DNA from: Aspidiotus rigidus
Taxonomy: Eukaryota; Arthropoda; Insecta; Hemiptera; Diaspididae
Direction: 5' to 3'
NCBI GenBank assembly: GCA_035079385.1
Contig: JAVHKY010000025.1
Location: 16,528,501 to 16,592,500, forward strand
Length of the DNA: 64,000 nt
A program made the position numbers and the translations under genes. Positions 22,060 through 33,754 of this stretch are shown piece by piece. Position 1 is the first letter of the stretch. Each line of letters begins with the position of its first letter. The notes beneath the pieces are model-generated. The model was not told where the DNA came from, made no database searches, and saw nothing but the letters and a program-made list of their open reading frames with translations.

Positions 22060-22560
22060 CTTCACACGTGATTCACGCCTAGTTGGTACGGAAGAAAAAA
22101 AGGAAGGGATCATTTCAATAGTGTCGGCCTTTGCAACGCGAGTCGACCCTACCAACAAGCCTTGTTCTCTGGTTGCGACACAACTGATGATGGGTTAGCA
22201 CGCGAAAGTACTCTTGTAAAAGCAACTAATGAAGTAGATTTGTTCATTTGGAAAAATATTTTTTCAAGAGAAATTCCATTCCTTTCTGGACACAAAAGTT
22301 TTTTTTTTTTTTGCAACTGGGCTAAAATATTAGGGCTAAAAGTAAGAACAGAAGAGAGTAGCATTACAGGCACGTAAAGATTTTCAAATTTTAAGTTACA
22401 GAAACCGGTTTTAAAGTAGAGCACTCCATCATCAGATTGAAATCATAACCCAGGAGTCAACCTCTCAACTAAGAAAAAGAAGATGATTTCAATAGTACCG
22501 GTCTTTATGACGTGGGCCGACCCTAAAAACTAGAAACAAGGAGACTGAAGAAGGATTTAC

Positions 22561-25500
22561 ACAATTTTGTTACCAACTCGTTTATGTACATCACAAAGCT
22601 ACCAAACAAAACATTCTCAGTGTTGTTGAGCAATTTGCTAGCTTGAATATTTTTGTTTTTAGGGTCGGCGCGCGTTTGCTAGCGAATGTTATTTCATTGG
22701 CTCATCCAGTCACTCACGCGTCACACGTGATGGTCTAAGAGTCCACAGCACACTTGTAGGTAGATCATCACGCTACTATGTTTGTATTGTTACTCGCTTT
22801 GATTGAACAATCTTTACTATAACATGGACTGATCTTTTGTTGTAAGACATATTTACTAATTTTGTAATGGGATGACGGCTGATATATAGACAATATCACT
22901 ACATCTGCATTGCGTTCTAAAGCTTGCGGGACCCGCTACTTCCGCACAAGTACCGCGAGCCCAGCATTGGGATGCTAGATATAATGATATTGCCTAGGTA
23001 TGCCTTAGTCACCATCTTGTTACAATCAATAGGCGGCTACCTTTTGGTCAGCTTCTACAGATTTGATGAGCTACAATTCTTATGAAATTTTAATGAGGGA
23101 TAGGAAATAGTCATAAGGATGAGAAATATCAATGTAAGATGTGTTGAATTTAACTTAATGTTAGGTTTTATTACTTCTCTGCTGATGAACGGGTAAAGCT
23201 GAGCTATGATAGAATATTTTAGGGTAAATCTACCTAATAAGGATCTACAAAGGGATGGCATTTCATGAGACTCCCCAGTTGTCGTACACTTTATCTGAGG
23301 ATAGAAGACAACCATCCAAACAGCGGCCATACAATTTTGATTTTCTGTGACATTTTGAGTCCCGTACCAAATCGACAGGGAAGGGAACCGTGCTTAGAAG
23401 GTCAGAAGAAGATAGAGGGAGTACTTGAAAACATTACAAACATGAGGGCATAACATCATAAAGGCTGGACAGCAGATGGACATCTCTTAAGATCCGTAGA
23501 TATGAGGAAAGTACTCGCAGAACAGGGTGACGTCTTGAACGGATTATTTTTGGTTTAAATCACTATACAGAAGGGACTTCTTTTCAAGAAAGAGGAAGGA
23601 AACTTTCAGGATTGCCAAAAACTTTCAACAACGTCCAAAGAAAATAGAAGTAACCCCCAGGGATCGAAATCAATTTGGACGTAAGAAGTCCCTAACATAT
23701 ATCCCACGCCAGGCTTAGGTTTAGTTTAAGACTCCATAGTTACACCTTAGAGATTTATAGCTTGAAGTAGTTCCCCTCCAACAAAGGTTAAGAGCTCCTC
23801 TCTTTTTTAGAGGTCTCTTAAGTTTCTCCTATAGAGGTTCGGAACTTGAAATTGCTTCGGTATAGGAAAATCACTTAATGTCGTGAGAGTATTTGAGAAA
23901 ATCTTCACCTAATATTTTTCGGCAAAATTTCCCGAAAGCACTGCGAGATAGGATGAGTACAAAATAGGAAAAATAACAAATATTTGGAAGGAGATACACG
24001 AGACTTTCTCACGAACCCCAACTACCCCAATGTTCTGATTGTCGTTAGGTCTTACGGATGCATTTCATTGATTTTTAGAGAAATCAGAAGATCTCTTATT
24101 ATGATTTCGAAAGCTACCTCCATTTCTTATGGACCACAAATTCGAGGGCAGCCAGAAGTGGTGAATTCTTCCCCTTGACTAAATTTTCTATCGGAATGAT
24201 TTCGTAATGATGTGAAATTTACTGAAAAATATTGAAGAAAAAGAGCATTTATACTCTCCTTTCCTCGAATCCTAGGTACGCCACTAAGAGTTACTATCAA
24301 ATCCAAAATACTACTGAATACTGTTTGCCGATTCCTTCTGACTCTTATTATCTACGTAGGTAAGACTCGACCACCTCTTAGCCAACTCAATCGTCCAACG
24401 CATTTGGAAGTTCTTCAAATTTTCCTTTCCAATATACAGTGGGCATTTTGCTCTTACAGAAGAGCTCCATTTCAAAACGAAAGGTCGACTATTCTTCAGG
24501 AACTGGGGAAAAGCAAGAGAATTGAATCACTTTTCACAGATGAAGAAGATGTGGTGAAAAATGCTCAATCAATCGACGAAGATTCTTCTGTCCTAGACTT
24601 TACAGTACTTCGCGTTCACATTTTATTGAAATCAACCAACCCGTTTCAATCTTTCTAGGCTTTTCGTGCGAAGGCTTTTTCAGATGCATCCCGCGCGATA
24701 AGACGCCCGAACACGTATTAATATTTCTCTCTGCGGATTAATATCGTCAGTTGATCTGAGCGTGCACACGAAGAGTGAACAACGGTATGTGGAAAATACT
24801 TGAAATATTTCATTCCGCCATATTTATCATTTTTTTCCTCGTTCATAATGTCAGATCAAGGATGCTAAACGGTTCTTTATTATAATTTTTCGTTTTTTTC
24901 TCTTTTTCTTATTTCCTAAAACCAATATGGAAATAATATCGGGAAAAGTAGGTAGGTAGTCAGCGCGTGCGACTGATCAATTTTCCTCTCTTATTATTCA
25001 GAAAAAATAAACGAGAAAATACGTTTTCAAAGGTATTCAAAACACATGCACGAGCTAGAAAATATAATCTTATCGGTGCATTCATCGCATTACATAAATT
25101 GAGGTATTACAGGTTTTCATGAAGAATAATCCAGCTCCAAGCCTTTAGCGCTCCACAGCTCACCTTTATTACACGATACGTGGTACTTTTGGTAAACTCT
25201 TATTCGCGACGTGTTCGCGAGTACGAAAAGGCAAAAATGAAGTTATTCCCCTCGTATTGTCCATCTCTGTTCTTTACACTCGGTATCCTGTTTATTTTTT
25301 TCTTTATATTATCGTCCAGCCCTCTATGCTTTCTACATTATAAAAAGAAAAGAGTGAAAAAAAAAAAAACGCTCGAGTTTCTAATTACAGTAGGACACAC
25401 AACTACAGCACCGCAGTCCGGCGCCTTAATAAATAAATTATGCTCTGCTATAACTCTATAACGAATTACATAAACTGCCTTTAAAAATGCTAAGTACCGT

Positions 25501-25959
25501 GTTTCCATTTTTCATGCAATTCGAACGCCGGCCACGGACGAGTGGCTTTTTATGCTGCTGTGCTGCGGCAAATATTTGTCTGATTACGGCACGTGTAGGT
25601 GATTTTTAATTAAATTACTCTCGATTTGCGGGTGCGTATAATCTCATTGTAGTTCTATTTTTGATATCGTTTACAAACCGGAGAAGAAAAAGTAGCATTT
25701 TGCTGATTAAAAGGATATAACTTTCCCTAACTACGTCCCTCAGCCCGATCTTTTCATTCCGTTCTTATCCACTCTCAAACCACCGAGGCCTTAGGAACAG
25801 AATCACATGAGCGCTCAATGCGACCCAGAAAATTCATTTAGCACAACTGATGAGGATTCATTCTCTGAACTCTACCCAAGACGATGGGCTTTTGTCGATA
25901 TTTATTCAATTTTGTAATCGTACAGTAATTATTTATTTGTAACCTATAAAAATACAAGC
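22561..25959. other. No gene recognised
   Basis: There are several short frames (23055-23330 minus, 24404-24658 plus, 25180-25461 plus) with no domain that I know. Two small hairpins lie in the GC-rich patch near 22925-22975 (GCGGGACCCGC; CCCAGCATTGGG). CpG becomes more frequent at 24660-25720. Confidence 0.45.
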
Positions 25960-26700
25960 TAGTCGACGGTGAAGTAACTTCGCTGTTATTCAGGTTTGTC
26001 ATTTTATCGTCCATAAATCCCGATTATGCCTCACATAGACACAATCAATATCTTCCAACAGAATTGTAGGAGTGCACGAGCTAATAGAGAATCTATTTTA
26101 CACTTTATAGATCAAGAAAATTTGCACATCTTAGTATTATCCGTTACACCCTACAACTCAATATTACATCCCCAACTTTCAAATTATTTTACAGAACACA
26201 CCGCCCTGACGGTTACGGTGACTCGATGACCCTCCTTCGTTATGACGTCCGCTCACATTTACAAACTACTAATCCTAGTCCAAGTTCCTCCTTTAAGCTG
26301 TAAAGGTACACCTTGCAAGCAAAATTTTTACTTTAGGTGACTCAACCCTCCTATTTCTCTTTGACAACCAGAAAATCTACTTCACGAACTACATAAACTA
26401 GATATTATAACAGGAGATTCCATCTCCCATTCCCCACTATAGGGTGATTCCGAATACAATGATATTGGACAGCTTCTAGAGGAAGCCTCGCTGAAATCTA
26501 ACACTTATTCTATGATTAATAGTGGTGAACCTACTGGAACAGGGAGGCATTCATCTTCAGCTGTAGATCTTACTCTTTGTAAAGAAGATATAACTTGGCT
26601 TTTTAACTGGTAAGTCATCACAGATCTGCCAGCTCTTATTCAGCTCGATCAACAAACCAGCTTTCAAAATTACATCCCTCTTTAACTACGTAGGTAACTC
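25960..26700 (+). mobile_element. LINE endonuclease-domain relic (I/Jockey-like)
   Basis: The frame at 26026-26229 starts MPHIDTINIFQQNCRSARAN and continues ESILHFIDQENLHILVLS. This is the N-terminal strand pattern of the apurinic-type endonuclease of non-LTR retrotransposons. After stops and shifts the reading continues with ITGDSISHSPL (26418-26450, compare GDFNSHSPLWG), SSSAVDLTLCKEDITWLFNW (26553-26610) and ALIQLDQQTS. The reverse transcriptase that should follow is absent. It may belong to the same family as the RNase H-bearing piece at 51.6-53.4 kb. Non-functional. Confidence 0.7.
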
Positions 26701-27559
26701 TCAACATATTCCAAGAAATCAATCTCAAAGAAATCAATTGATCAAAATTCTCTCCACCATCCACGCCAAACATAAACATAACGAACGTCGAAACGCAGGC
26801 TCTCGAAGCTTACCATTCTTTCACAAAAAACACCCAAAGGAGAAAGTCTAGAATATGGCGATGACATCTTTGTTAGAAACTTAAGAAGTGTAGTCGTAGT
26901 AAGTAAAATATGCATGAGCAATAACCTAAAACTGTAAAACCTACTATGGTTATTATAGTGGTGCGTAGATCTCCTATTTAGAGAACAGAACCAGAGGTCA
27001 TGCAAGACATTGTGACAAAAATTCACAAATTGAACTGTCGTATCATCAATGGACTGGAAACAAGAAAAGTTACATTGCTGGAACTGAAAATGCTCCGCAG
27101 GCAACAGTACAATGTTCTTTCTTATCGGAAATCGGTTGCTGACTTGATGGGCAAACGGGTGGAACTGAATCATCCCGTGTACCGAAAAATGAATTTAACG
27201 AAGAATTCCTCACTAAAATGAAAATTGCATCCAGTACCGGTATTCATGCAGACAATATACTTTCAGAGCTTAGATCTGCATACTCATATCTCCGAGCTCT
27301 TAGATAAGGAATGCATCGAACCATACGTAGGTGACTACAATATCTCGAAAATTGTATTTGAATGATAGAATTAGCGCGGTCCGATATGTTACGGCTCGAC
27401 ATAATTGCAGAATACTCAAAGAGTAATCGAAAAGACTGATTGCAATGACCGCAGATAAACAGAAGAAGATGCGAGATCTTTCGGTTAGCAAACCATCATC
27501 GGACAAAGTTAGAACGCCACTAACCCAGATGCGACTCGTAAAACACAATACCAACGAGA
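26701..27559. other. No gene recognised between two retroelement relics
   Basis: The plus-strand frame at 27000-27221 and the minus-strand frame at 26742-27173 overlap. Neither shows a domain that I recognise. They could be decayed retroelement sequence. Confidence 0.4.
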
Positions 27560-29255
27560 TCAAGATTGAACAAGCGAGCCTTCGTGAGGTGACTCAAGCT
27601 CGTAGACCAATTCAACTAAACCTTCGTCGGGAAAATACCCGTTAAGTACGGTAACCTCATCACTGTTCAGATGACGCACTATTTCAATATTTTCCAGCGC
27701 AATACGCTTAAAGTGAAAGCTCTCTATGTGGAGGAGAGTAGCTGACCCTTCCTTGAAATTATGACCACTGCAGACACGATGGTCCGCAAAGGCCGAATCA
27801 CCTAAATTTCCTTTTCTCCAGGCCTTAAGGGATTCCCCTACTCGAATTCCGAGCTGGCGACCTGTCTCACCTTTGTATACGCCGTTACAGTCCTTGCACT
27901 CCAATCTGTACACCCTACTCCTCTCCCCCCCCGCGGGATGGGGTCCTTTAGCCTAACAAACAAACCCTTCACCGCAGTGAGGTTATAAAAGGCAGGCCTG
28001 ACGCTAAAGGAGCGGAGGACACGAGTCAGCTTGGATGAAAATTCACCCAAATACGAGAGCTTGATCCAACGTAGTTTTTTATTATCATTATTACAACTCA
28101 TCGCGGGGGAGGGAGGAGGTAGAATCAAGGCCCTTCCTCGTAAGCTTTTTACGGACCATACGTTCAATGTCCAAGTTGGCCTCATTCACAGCGGCCAAGT
28201 GCTTAATGGTCGCAAGCTCCTTTTGGAAAGCTGGCTGACTCAGCGGGATGCTGGTCAGTCGATGAATATAACTATTAAAGGCAGCGATCTTATGAGAAAA
28301 TGGACAGAAGGACGAATTGTATCGGTCGAAGTATCCTTTCTGAATATAGCAAAATCATGGTTCCCATCTCTTTCAGAGATAGTGAGATCCAGATAGTTTA
28401 TGGAAGGACCTCCAATTTCTATAGTGAATTTTATGGAGCGATACATTTTATTCAGATGTTTAAGAAACTCACCAAGGAGTTCTTGAGGAACGGTCCACGC
28501 ACGTAATATATCGTCCACATAACGGTGCCAGTAATGGATGTGACTCAGTAGCACTTGGTCCGAGGAAAGCAAGTCAACCTCAAATCTGGACATGAATATC
28601 TCCGAAACGAGAGAGCCCAAAGGAGAGCCGATGGGGATGCCTACCTCCTCAGGGAACTCGTACAATTTCCCATTGAACTTACAGAAGTTAGGTGACCAGC
28701 AGACATTAAGAACGTTAAAAAATTCTTGTGACTCGTTATGAGGAGTATTAAACTTGACAAGTAGGTCACCCATATACTACATAGTATGGGTCCTTGGTAT
28801 ATTGGGAAAAAGGCCGACTACATCAAATGAGCAGAGACTTGTACCCAGAGGTAGAGTATCATTTTTGAGCCTCTCGGCCAGAGAACCGAATTTTTAACGG
28901 AGTAAGGGGACTCATACTCAATTCGAGATTTGAACCAACGATCCAAAAACTTGGCTAGAAAATGGCCGTGGGAGGAGATGTAAGACACGACAGGCCGCGT
29001 AGGAGTATTCCTCTTGTGCATCTTAGGCTGCCCGGAGAGGAGGGGGGCGGGGTTAGGTTTCTGCAGGGCTCTTTTGAGCGAAGAAATTTTCATAATAAAC
29101 TCACTCCTGTTCACAACTTTTCTAACCTCTTCGACGTAGTTAGGAAAGTTCAATAGCTCCACATTGAGTGAGAACTTCCTGAACCTTGGATACATAGGAG
29201 AATTTCTCCAAGACTACGATCGCGTTACCTTTGTTTTCTAGCTTTCTTTTATATG
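27560..29255 (-). mobile_element. Penelope-like element, second family, RT plus GIY-YIG
   Basis: Read from 29255 downwards, the order is that of a Penelope-like protein. ENKGNAIVVLEKFSYVSKVQ comes first, then LSGQPKMHKRNTPTRPVVSY (28818-29195), then RT motif A as CSFDVVGLFPNIP (about 28795-28835). IGSPLGSLVSEIFM and the catalytic HRYVDDIL follow, then INYLDLTI (28255-28773). A linker with NEANLDIERMV precedes the GIY-YIG signature NGVYKGETGRQLGIRV (27560-27913). At least three frame changes and stops disrupt it, but the RT catalytic residues are still present. It is better preserved than, and differs in sequence from, the copies at 5-8 kb and 36-38 kb. It ends about 500 bp downstream of zinc-finger gene B. 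Confidence 0.85.
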
Positions 29256-29789
29256 GTCAAAGATAGATTACACAAACAATACACATTTAAAAAAGTATAG
29301 TTATTCTAAGAGTACGGACCGTATAAAAAAGACATTAAATTTACAAAAATTCACCATAATCAATAATTAATAAAACCCATTATGTACATTGGTCTTGAAA
29401 TATCGACATAAATTCACAGATGGGTAGATATTTCTTTGGGAAATTGAAAGACTGAGGAAGAGAAAAGTGACTCACATTTATATTACACGACGCTATAATG
29501 TTGATAAAAATTTCATAGAATAGTTAATAGAAAACTAACATTATCCTTGAACAAGTACTGACCCTCAAAACTCAGCTATGAAATATTTATTAATGAAAAG
29601 AGCATACTTCAAAATAATTTCTCATCATATTCATCATCGCGTTCAAACAACTTGACATCTGATCATTTCAACTACCTATGCAAGACTCCTTAGAACAATG
29701 AATGTATTTTCAACAAGCATATTCACTTCAACTTTGCAAAGAAAAATAATATCATCGCTATTATTTTGTACAAATTTGTATGGTTTGTC
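29256..29789. other. 3' flank of zinc-finger gene B
   Basis: A+T-rich sequence without coding potential. TTTATT at 29586-29591 is AATAAA on the minus strand and could be the poly(A) signal of gene B, about 200 bp after its stop. Confidence 0.4.
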
Positions 29790-31109
29790 CTAGGAATGTT
29801 CGCAACAATTGTGCAATACCAGAAGAAATTTTTCATCAAATTTCAAGTCACATTCTCTACATTCAAACGTCTGGGAATCATCAAGATTTTCAATGTGCTC
29901 ACTGTTTTCAATATTTCTCATCAATCTCTCATCAAAATCTTCACCTACTCCAAATTTTGGTTCACTGTCTTTGTGGCTGTATTTTTCACTACAATCTCCT
30001 CGTTCAAACTTCTTTAGACGGAAATTTTTGCTACGTTCACTCAGATAAGATTCACATCTGACATTCAAACCACAATCTTTGCTTTCAAATTTCTTAGGGC
30101 CATGAACGACTCTAATATGCATTTTCAGATTAACTTCGTAGCCAAATTTCTTACCACAATCATTGCATTCAAACTTCTTAGGTACATGAACCTCTCTATT
30201 ATGCCTTTCCAGATTGAATTTGCAGCCAAATTTCTTATCACAATCTTTGCATTCAAACTTCTTAGGGCCATGAACCACTCTATTATGCCTTTTCAGATTA
30301 AATTCGTAGCCAAACTTCTTATCACAATCTTTGCATTCAAATTTCTCAGGGCCATGAACCACTCGATTATGCCTTTTCAGATTAGATTTGTAGCCAAACT
30401 TCTTATCACAATCTTTGCATTCAAATTCCTCAGGGCCATGAATCTCTTTATTATGCCTTTCCAGATTGAATTTGCAGCCAAATTTCTTATCACAATCTTT
30501 GCATTCAAACTTCTTAGGGCCATGAACCACTCTATTATGCCTTTTCAGATTAAATTCGTAGCCAAACTTCTTATCACAATCTTTGCATTTAAACTTCTTA
30601 GGGCCATGAACTACTCGATTATGCCTTTCCAGATCAAATTTGCAGCCAAATTTCTTATCACAATCTTTGCATTCAAATTTCTTAGGGTCATGAATTACTC
30701 TATAATGCCTTTTCAGACTAACTTTGTAGCCAAATTTTTTATCACAATCTTTGCATTTAAACTTCTTAGGGCCATGAACACTTTCAACATGATTTCTCAG
30801 CTCAGCTTCTACCACAAATCTCATCTCACATTTAATGCATACAAATTTGCGTCGACTGTACTTTGAATGCTTGCGAGCAATATGAATTAACAACATAAAT
30901 TTGTCGAAGAACTTTTTATTGCAATCATTACATTTGAATTGCTTGGCATTATGAACACATCTGACATGCTTATTCAGAGAAGTTTTTTTCATGAATCTCT
31001 TCTCACATCCAGGCTCCATACAAACAAATTCTTCTTTGTTCTCCACCAAAACATCAGAATAAATTTGTTTCAATTTCTCTTCATTTTGATCACGTTCATA
31101 TTCACCCAT
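29790..31109 (-). CDS. C2H2 zinc-finger protein, 12 intact fingers (gene B)
   Basis: A single open frame of 439 residues, probably a nuclear DNA-binding protein. Residues 1-28 form a short acidic/basic lead (MGEYERDQNEEKLKQIYSDV). Finger 1 has C-x4-C (C30, C35); fingers 2-11 have C-x2-C-x12-H with mostly four residues between the histidines. Fingers 4-11 repeat every 28 residues with the linker HGPKKF, and alternate between FGCKFNLERH and FGYEFNLKRH. Two degenerate units follow (about 343-395): in the first the leading Cys is Ser, and the second lacks the His pair. A final finger, FECRECDLKFDEKFLL, lies near the C-terminus. No BTB, ZAD, KRAB or SCAN domain is visible. The near-identity of fingers 5-10 implies recent unequal crossing-over. 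The first ATG after upstream stops was chosen; a 5' non-coding exon is possible. The target is unknown. Confidence 0.9.
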   Translation of the reverse strand: MGEYERDQNEEKLKQIYSDVLVENKEEFVCMEPGCEKRFMKKTSLNKHVRCVHNAKQFKCNDCNKKFFDKFMLLIHIARKHSKYSRRKFVCIKCEMRFVVEAELRNHVESVHGPKKFKCKDCDKKFGYKVSLKRHYRVIHDPKKFECKDCDKKFGCKFDLERHNRVVHGPKKFKCKDCDKKFGYEFNLKRHNRVVHGPKKFECKDCDKKFGCKFNLERHNKEIHGPEEFECKDCDKKFGYKSNLKRHNRVVHGPEKFECKDCDKKFGYEFNLKRHNRVVHGPKKFECKDCDKKFGCKFNLERHNREVHVPKKFECNDCGKKFGYEVNLKMHIRVVHGPKKFESKDCGLNVRCESYLSERSKNFRLKKFERGDCSEKYSHKDSEPKFGVGEDFDERLMRNIENSEHIENLDDSQTFECRECDLKFDEKFLLVLHNCCEHS

Positions 31110-33019
31110 TTTAGTGTTTTAAGAAAATATAATAAAACTTTTACTACAAAAAGATTCACCTCAAATCTTTCGCACGATAAAGCATTCCCAAAATTGATCT
31201 TGCATCGATTAGAATTACTTTAGGTCATCAGATAGAACTGATGATATTCAATATGATGGTGTTGTAAAGCTTGTGATTGATCTGGATGAACTTTTACGTT
31301 TGAAATACAAATAAAATGACTAAGCTCAATGAGATCCCATTCCAATCTACCATACTTATATCAGTATTACACCATTAATTATTATCGTCTTGTTACACCA
31401 AGAATAATTCCAAACAAGTGCTTCCAAGAATAAATTGGAAACCAGAATCAAACTTCACTTTTGGATCCAAATGAATGGGTTTGACGTTGAGGTTCCAATT
31501 ATGCTCGCTTCAAGAGGTCTAACTGTAGTAAACTCTGGAAGGATTGTTGTACTCTACTAAAACAATAATTTCAACCAACACAAATTTTTCTCAGAAGATA
31601 TTCGGGTACCTACAATGTTTGCATAATTATTACAACAAGCATGCAAAAGCTTACCAATTTCACATTTTTTTTTCAAATGAATAGAGTTGACGGGCATATC
31701 AACCAAACCATGGCGATTACTGAATTTGATATTGTATCACTCACACAATATATACTCGTGTGTTTTGGGAAATAAGAACAATTACAATCCTGAATTGATT
31801 CACAATTAATGCAAGTTGATAACAATAAGAAAGTACAAACACATCTTTCCTTGATGTTTCACTTTCTGCAACAAATAAGTGTGTGAGGCGGGTTGTTTTC
31901 AACTGTTTGGAATAAATATGTTATCTTCTAAATTTTCATGAAAAACCAACTGATATCTAAATCAAAAATGTGAGGATAAGTTCCAAGGTTGCCAAATCAA
32001 AATTATTGCAAGTTGCAATGAAGACCAACTATTCTGATACAATTTTACAAGAATATAACCACAATCTGTATCACAACCCTTATCGAGTTAGTGATCTCAC
32101 AATCCATAGTTTGTATGTATCAAACAAATTTGAAGCGATTCATAAGTGAACGACGATTCATAATAGTAAGCACAGGCTGCTGTCTGCGGACTCGATACTG
32201 GCAAATGCGCAGCAAATTTAATTTGAGTATTGCGAATTATCGAAAGACTATCACTATTGACGGTGACATCAAGAACAGACTGGGTTTTGATATTTGAATT
32301 CGATGGTGCTTCAGAAAAACACACAAACTATTTTTATACGGACTTTTCCGCAAGAAAAAAGATTGAATTCGATCATTTGTTCATACTTGAAAAGAAGAAT
32401 ATAAGTTTGAAACCAAAATACATTTTCAAATATTTGGGTACTTCGACATCCTCATTATCAACGTAGAATTCCTTATTTATTTCTTACTTCTGAATTTGGA
32501 CAATTAAATGATCGAATTGTTCCTTGTGTATTGTTATGGGAGTCGATAATGTTCTAAGCACCATTGCATGATACTATCGCAAAATTCTGCAATATTGTCC
32601 AACTATTGATCACAATCACTCACTGTTATCAGTTGATGACGTCACGTGAACAATGAGGATTATTAACGATAGTTTTGAATGTCGTCGATGGTTTTTTGTG
32701 TGAACTGACAAGAGAAAAGTGAAGATATGCGCCAGTATCAATGAATTAAGATCAATCAGGCGGTACCAGTTGTGCAATGGGTATGGTTTCACGCTTTCAT
32801 GATTTTATCTAGTAACGCTGAGATACATACCATGAGTCCTTGACAGACTTTTCAAAGAAATAACCATCAGGAGAAAGATATCTATCCTACAGCCTTTTCT
32901 CTTGATAGGCATTTTCTATCCAAACTATCAATAGCATGAAGCTATCAACTATTGCCCATCACTAGAGCAAATTTCTCAAAAGTTGATAGTACAAGATGCA
33001 AAGTGTTGTTCCTCACTAT
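31110..33019. other. No gene recognised (5' flank of gene B and spacer)
   Basis: A+T-rich sequence. Short frames around 32091-32466 have no known domain. The promoter of gene B should lie near 31110-31400 but no convincing TATA box could be fixed. Confidence 0.45.
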
Positions 33020-33630
33020 ATACCTACTAATGATTTTTGTCAGTTTATCTTACTCTCTAATGTTGAACCTTGACAAGATATTCCCCAAAACTAGTTTGGG
33101 GGTACGAAAATCCTCCAGCCCCACCCCTACTCTTCAATCATCTGTTGTGATCCAACACACTTGCAGAATGTGGCTACTGACCATCCGGAACCTATGAGCC
33201 TCAATTCTACGTACTTGACAAAACATGTCATATGCAGGATATAATCCTCAAAAATCTTAGCTTTTACTTAGGTACCTTAACGCTTTTTGAGCGTTGATTT
33301 TATTACTACATTCACATGTCTAAAGTGCATTTTGTAGGAAATTTTATATACAACAACATCTGTATAAAGATTTTTTCCCCAAAGTGAATTTCTGATATAT
33401 TGAAGAAAATAACTTGAAACCTGTAAAAATCAAATTTTATAATTTTCAAAGCCAAATTTCAGCGTTGATTTTGAAGCCAACTTGAAGTGTTTATAGTGCA
33501 TTTTGTAGGAAATTTTACAGGGAACAACTTTCGTTTGAAGATTTTTCCTCTAATGTTGAACCTTGACGAGATATTTCCCAAAAACTAATTTTCGGGAGCA
33601 AGAATCCCCACACCCGTCCTCCACAGGGGT
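33020..33630. repeat. Degenerate direct repeats related to the 54.8-55.7 kb element
   Basis: GTGCATTTTGTAGGAAATTT occurs at about 33328 and 33498. CTAATGTTGAACCTTGAC followed by AGATATtcCCCAAAACTA occurs at about 33056 and 33551. The same motif order (GTAGGAAATTT, GGAACAACTTT, AGATAT) is used in the tandem units at 54.9-55.6 kb. Confidence 0.55.
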
Positions 33631-33754
33631 TGGAGGCCGACAACGTATCTTAAAGTATTTGCTGTGATATAACAGACATACATATGTGCAAAGTATCACT
33701 TTTTAATCACAAAGTGCAGGGTAAGTGACATAGACATCCCCACTAAGGACACAC

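Larger units (their letters stand above)
20290..22560. repeat. Cluster of four to five related repeat units, Penelope-like associated
   Basis: Units share, in order, a GAAAAAGAGATG-like word, ATATGATTTCaATAGTGTCGG, TGGGCCGACCCTaAAAACGAG, GAAATTCTATTtGCT, AACATAATCATTAC, GATTTTCAAAT and CACTCCATCATCAGATCGCAA. They lie at about 20300-20455 (second half only), 20465-20735, 21372-21670, 22095-22460 and 22478-22545 (first part only). The segment 20735-21372 between units is a minus-strand Penelope-like 3' end. The 22.1-kb unit also carries ACACAACTGATGATGGGTTA, as in the repeats at 10.4 kb. The units are probably terminal repeats of a Penelope-like family. Confidence 0.65.

Noticed and set aside
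30102..30866. 254-residue plus-strand open frame of repeated hydrophobic units
   Set aside because: It is the exact antisense of the 84-bp finger repeats of gene B; its regularity and openness follow from that repeat.
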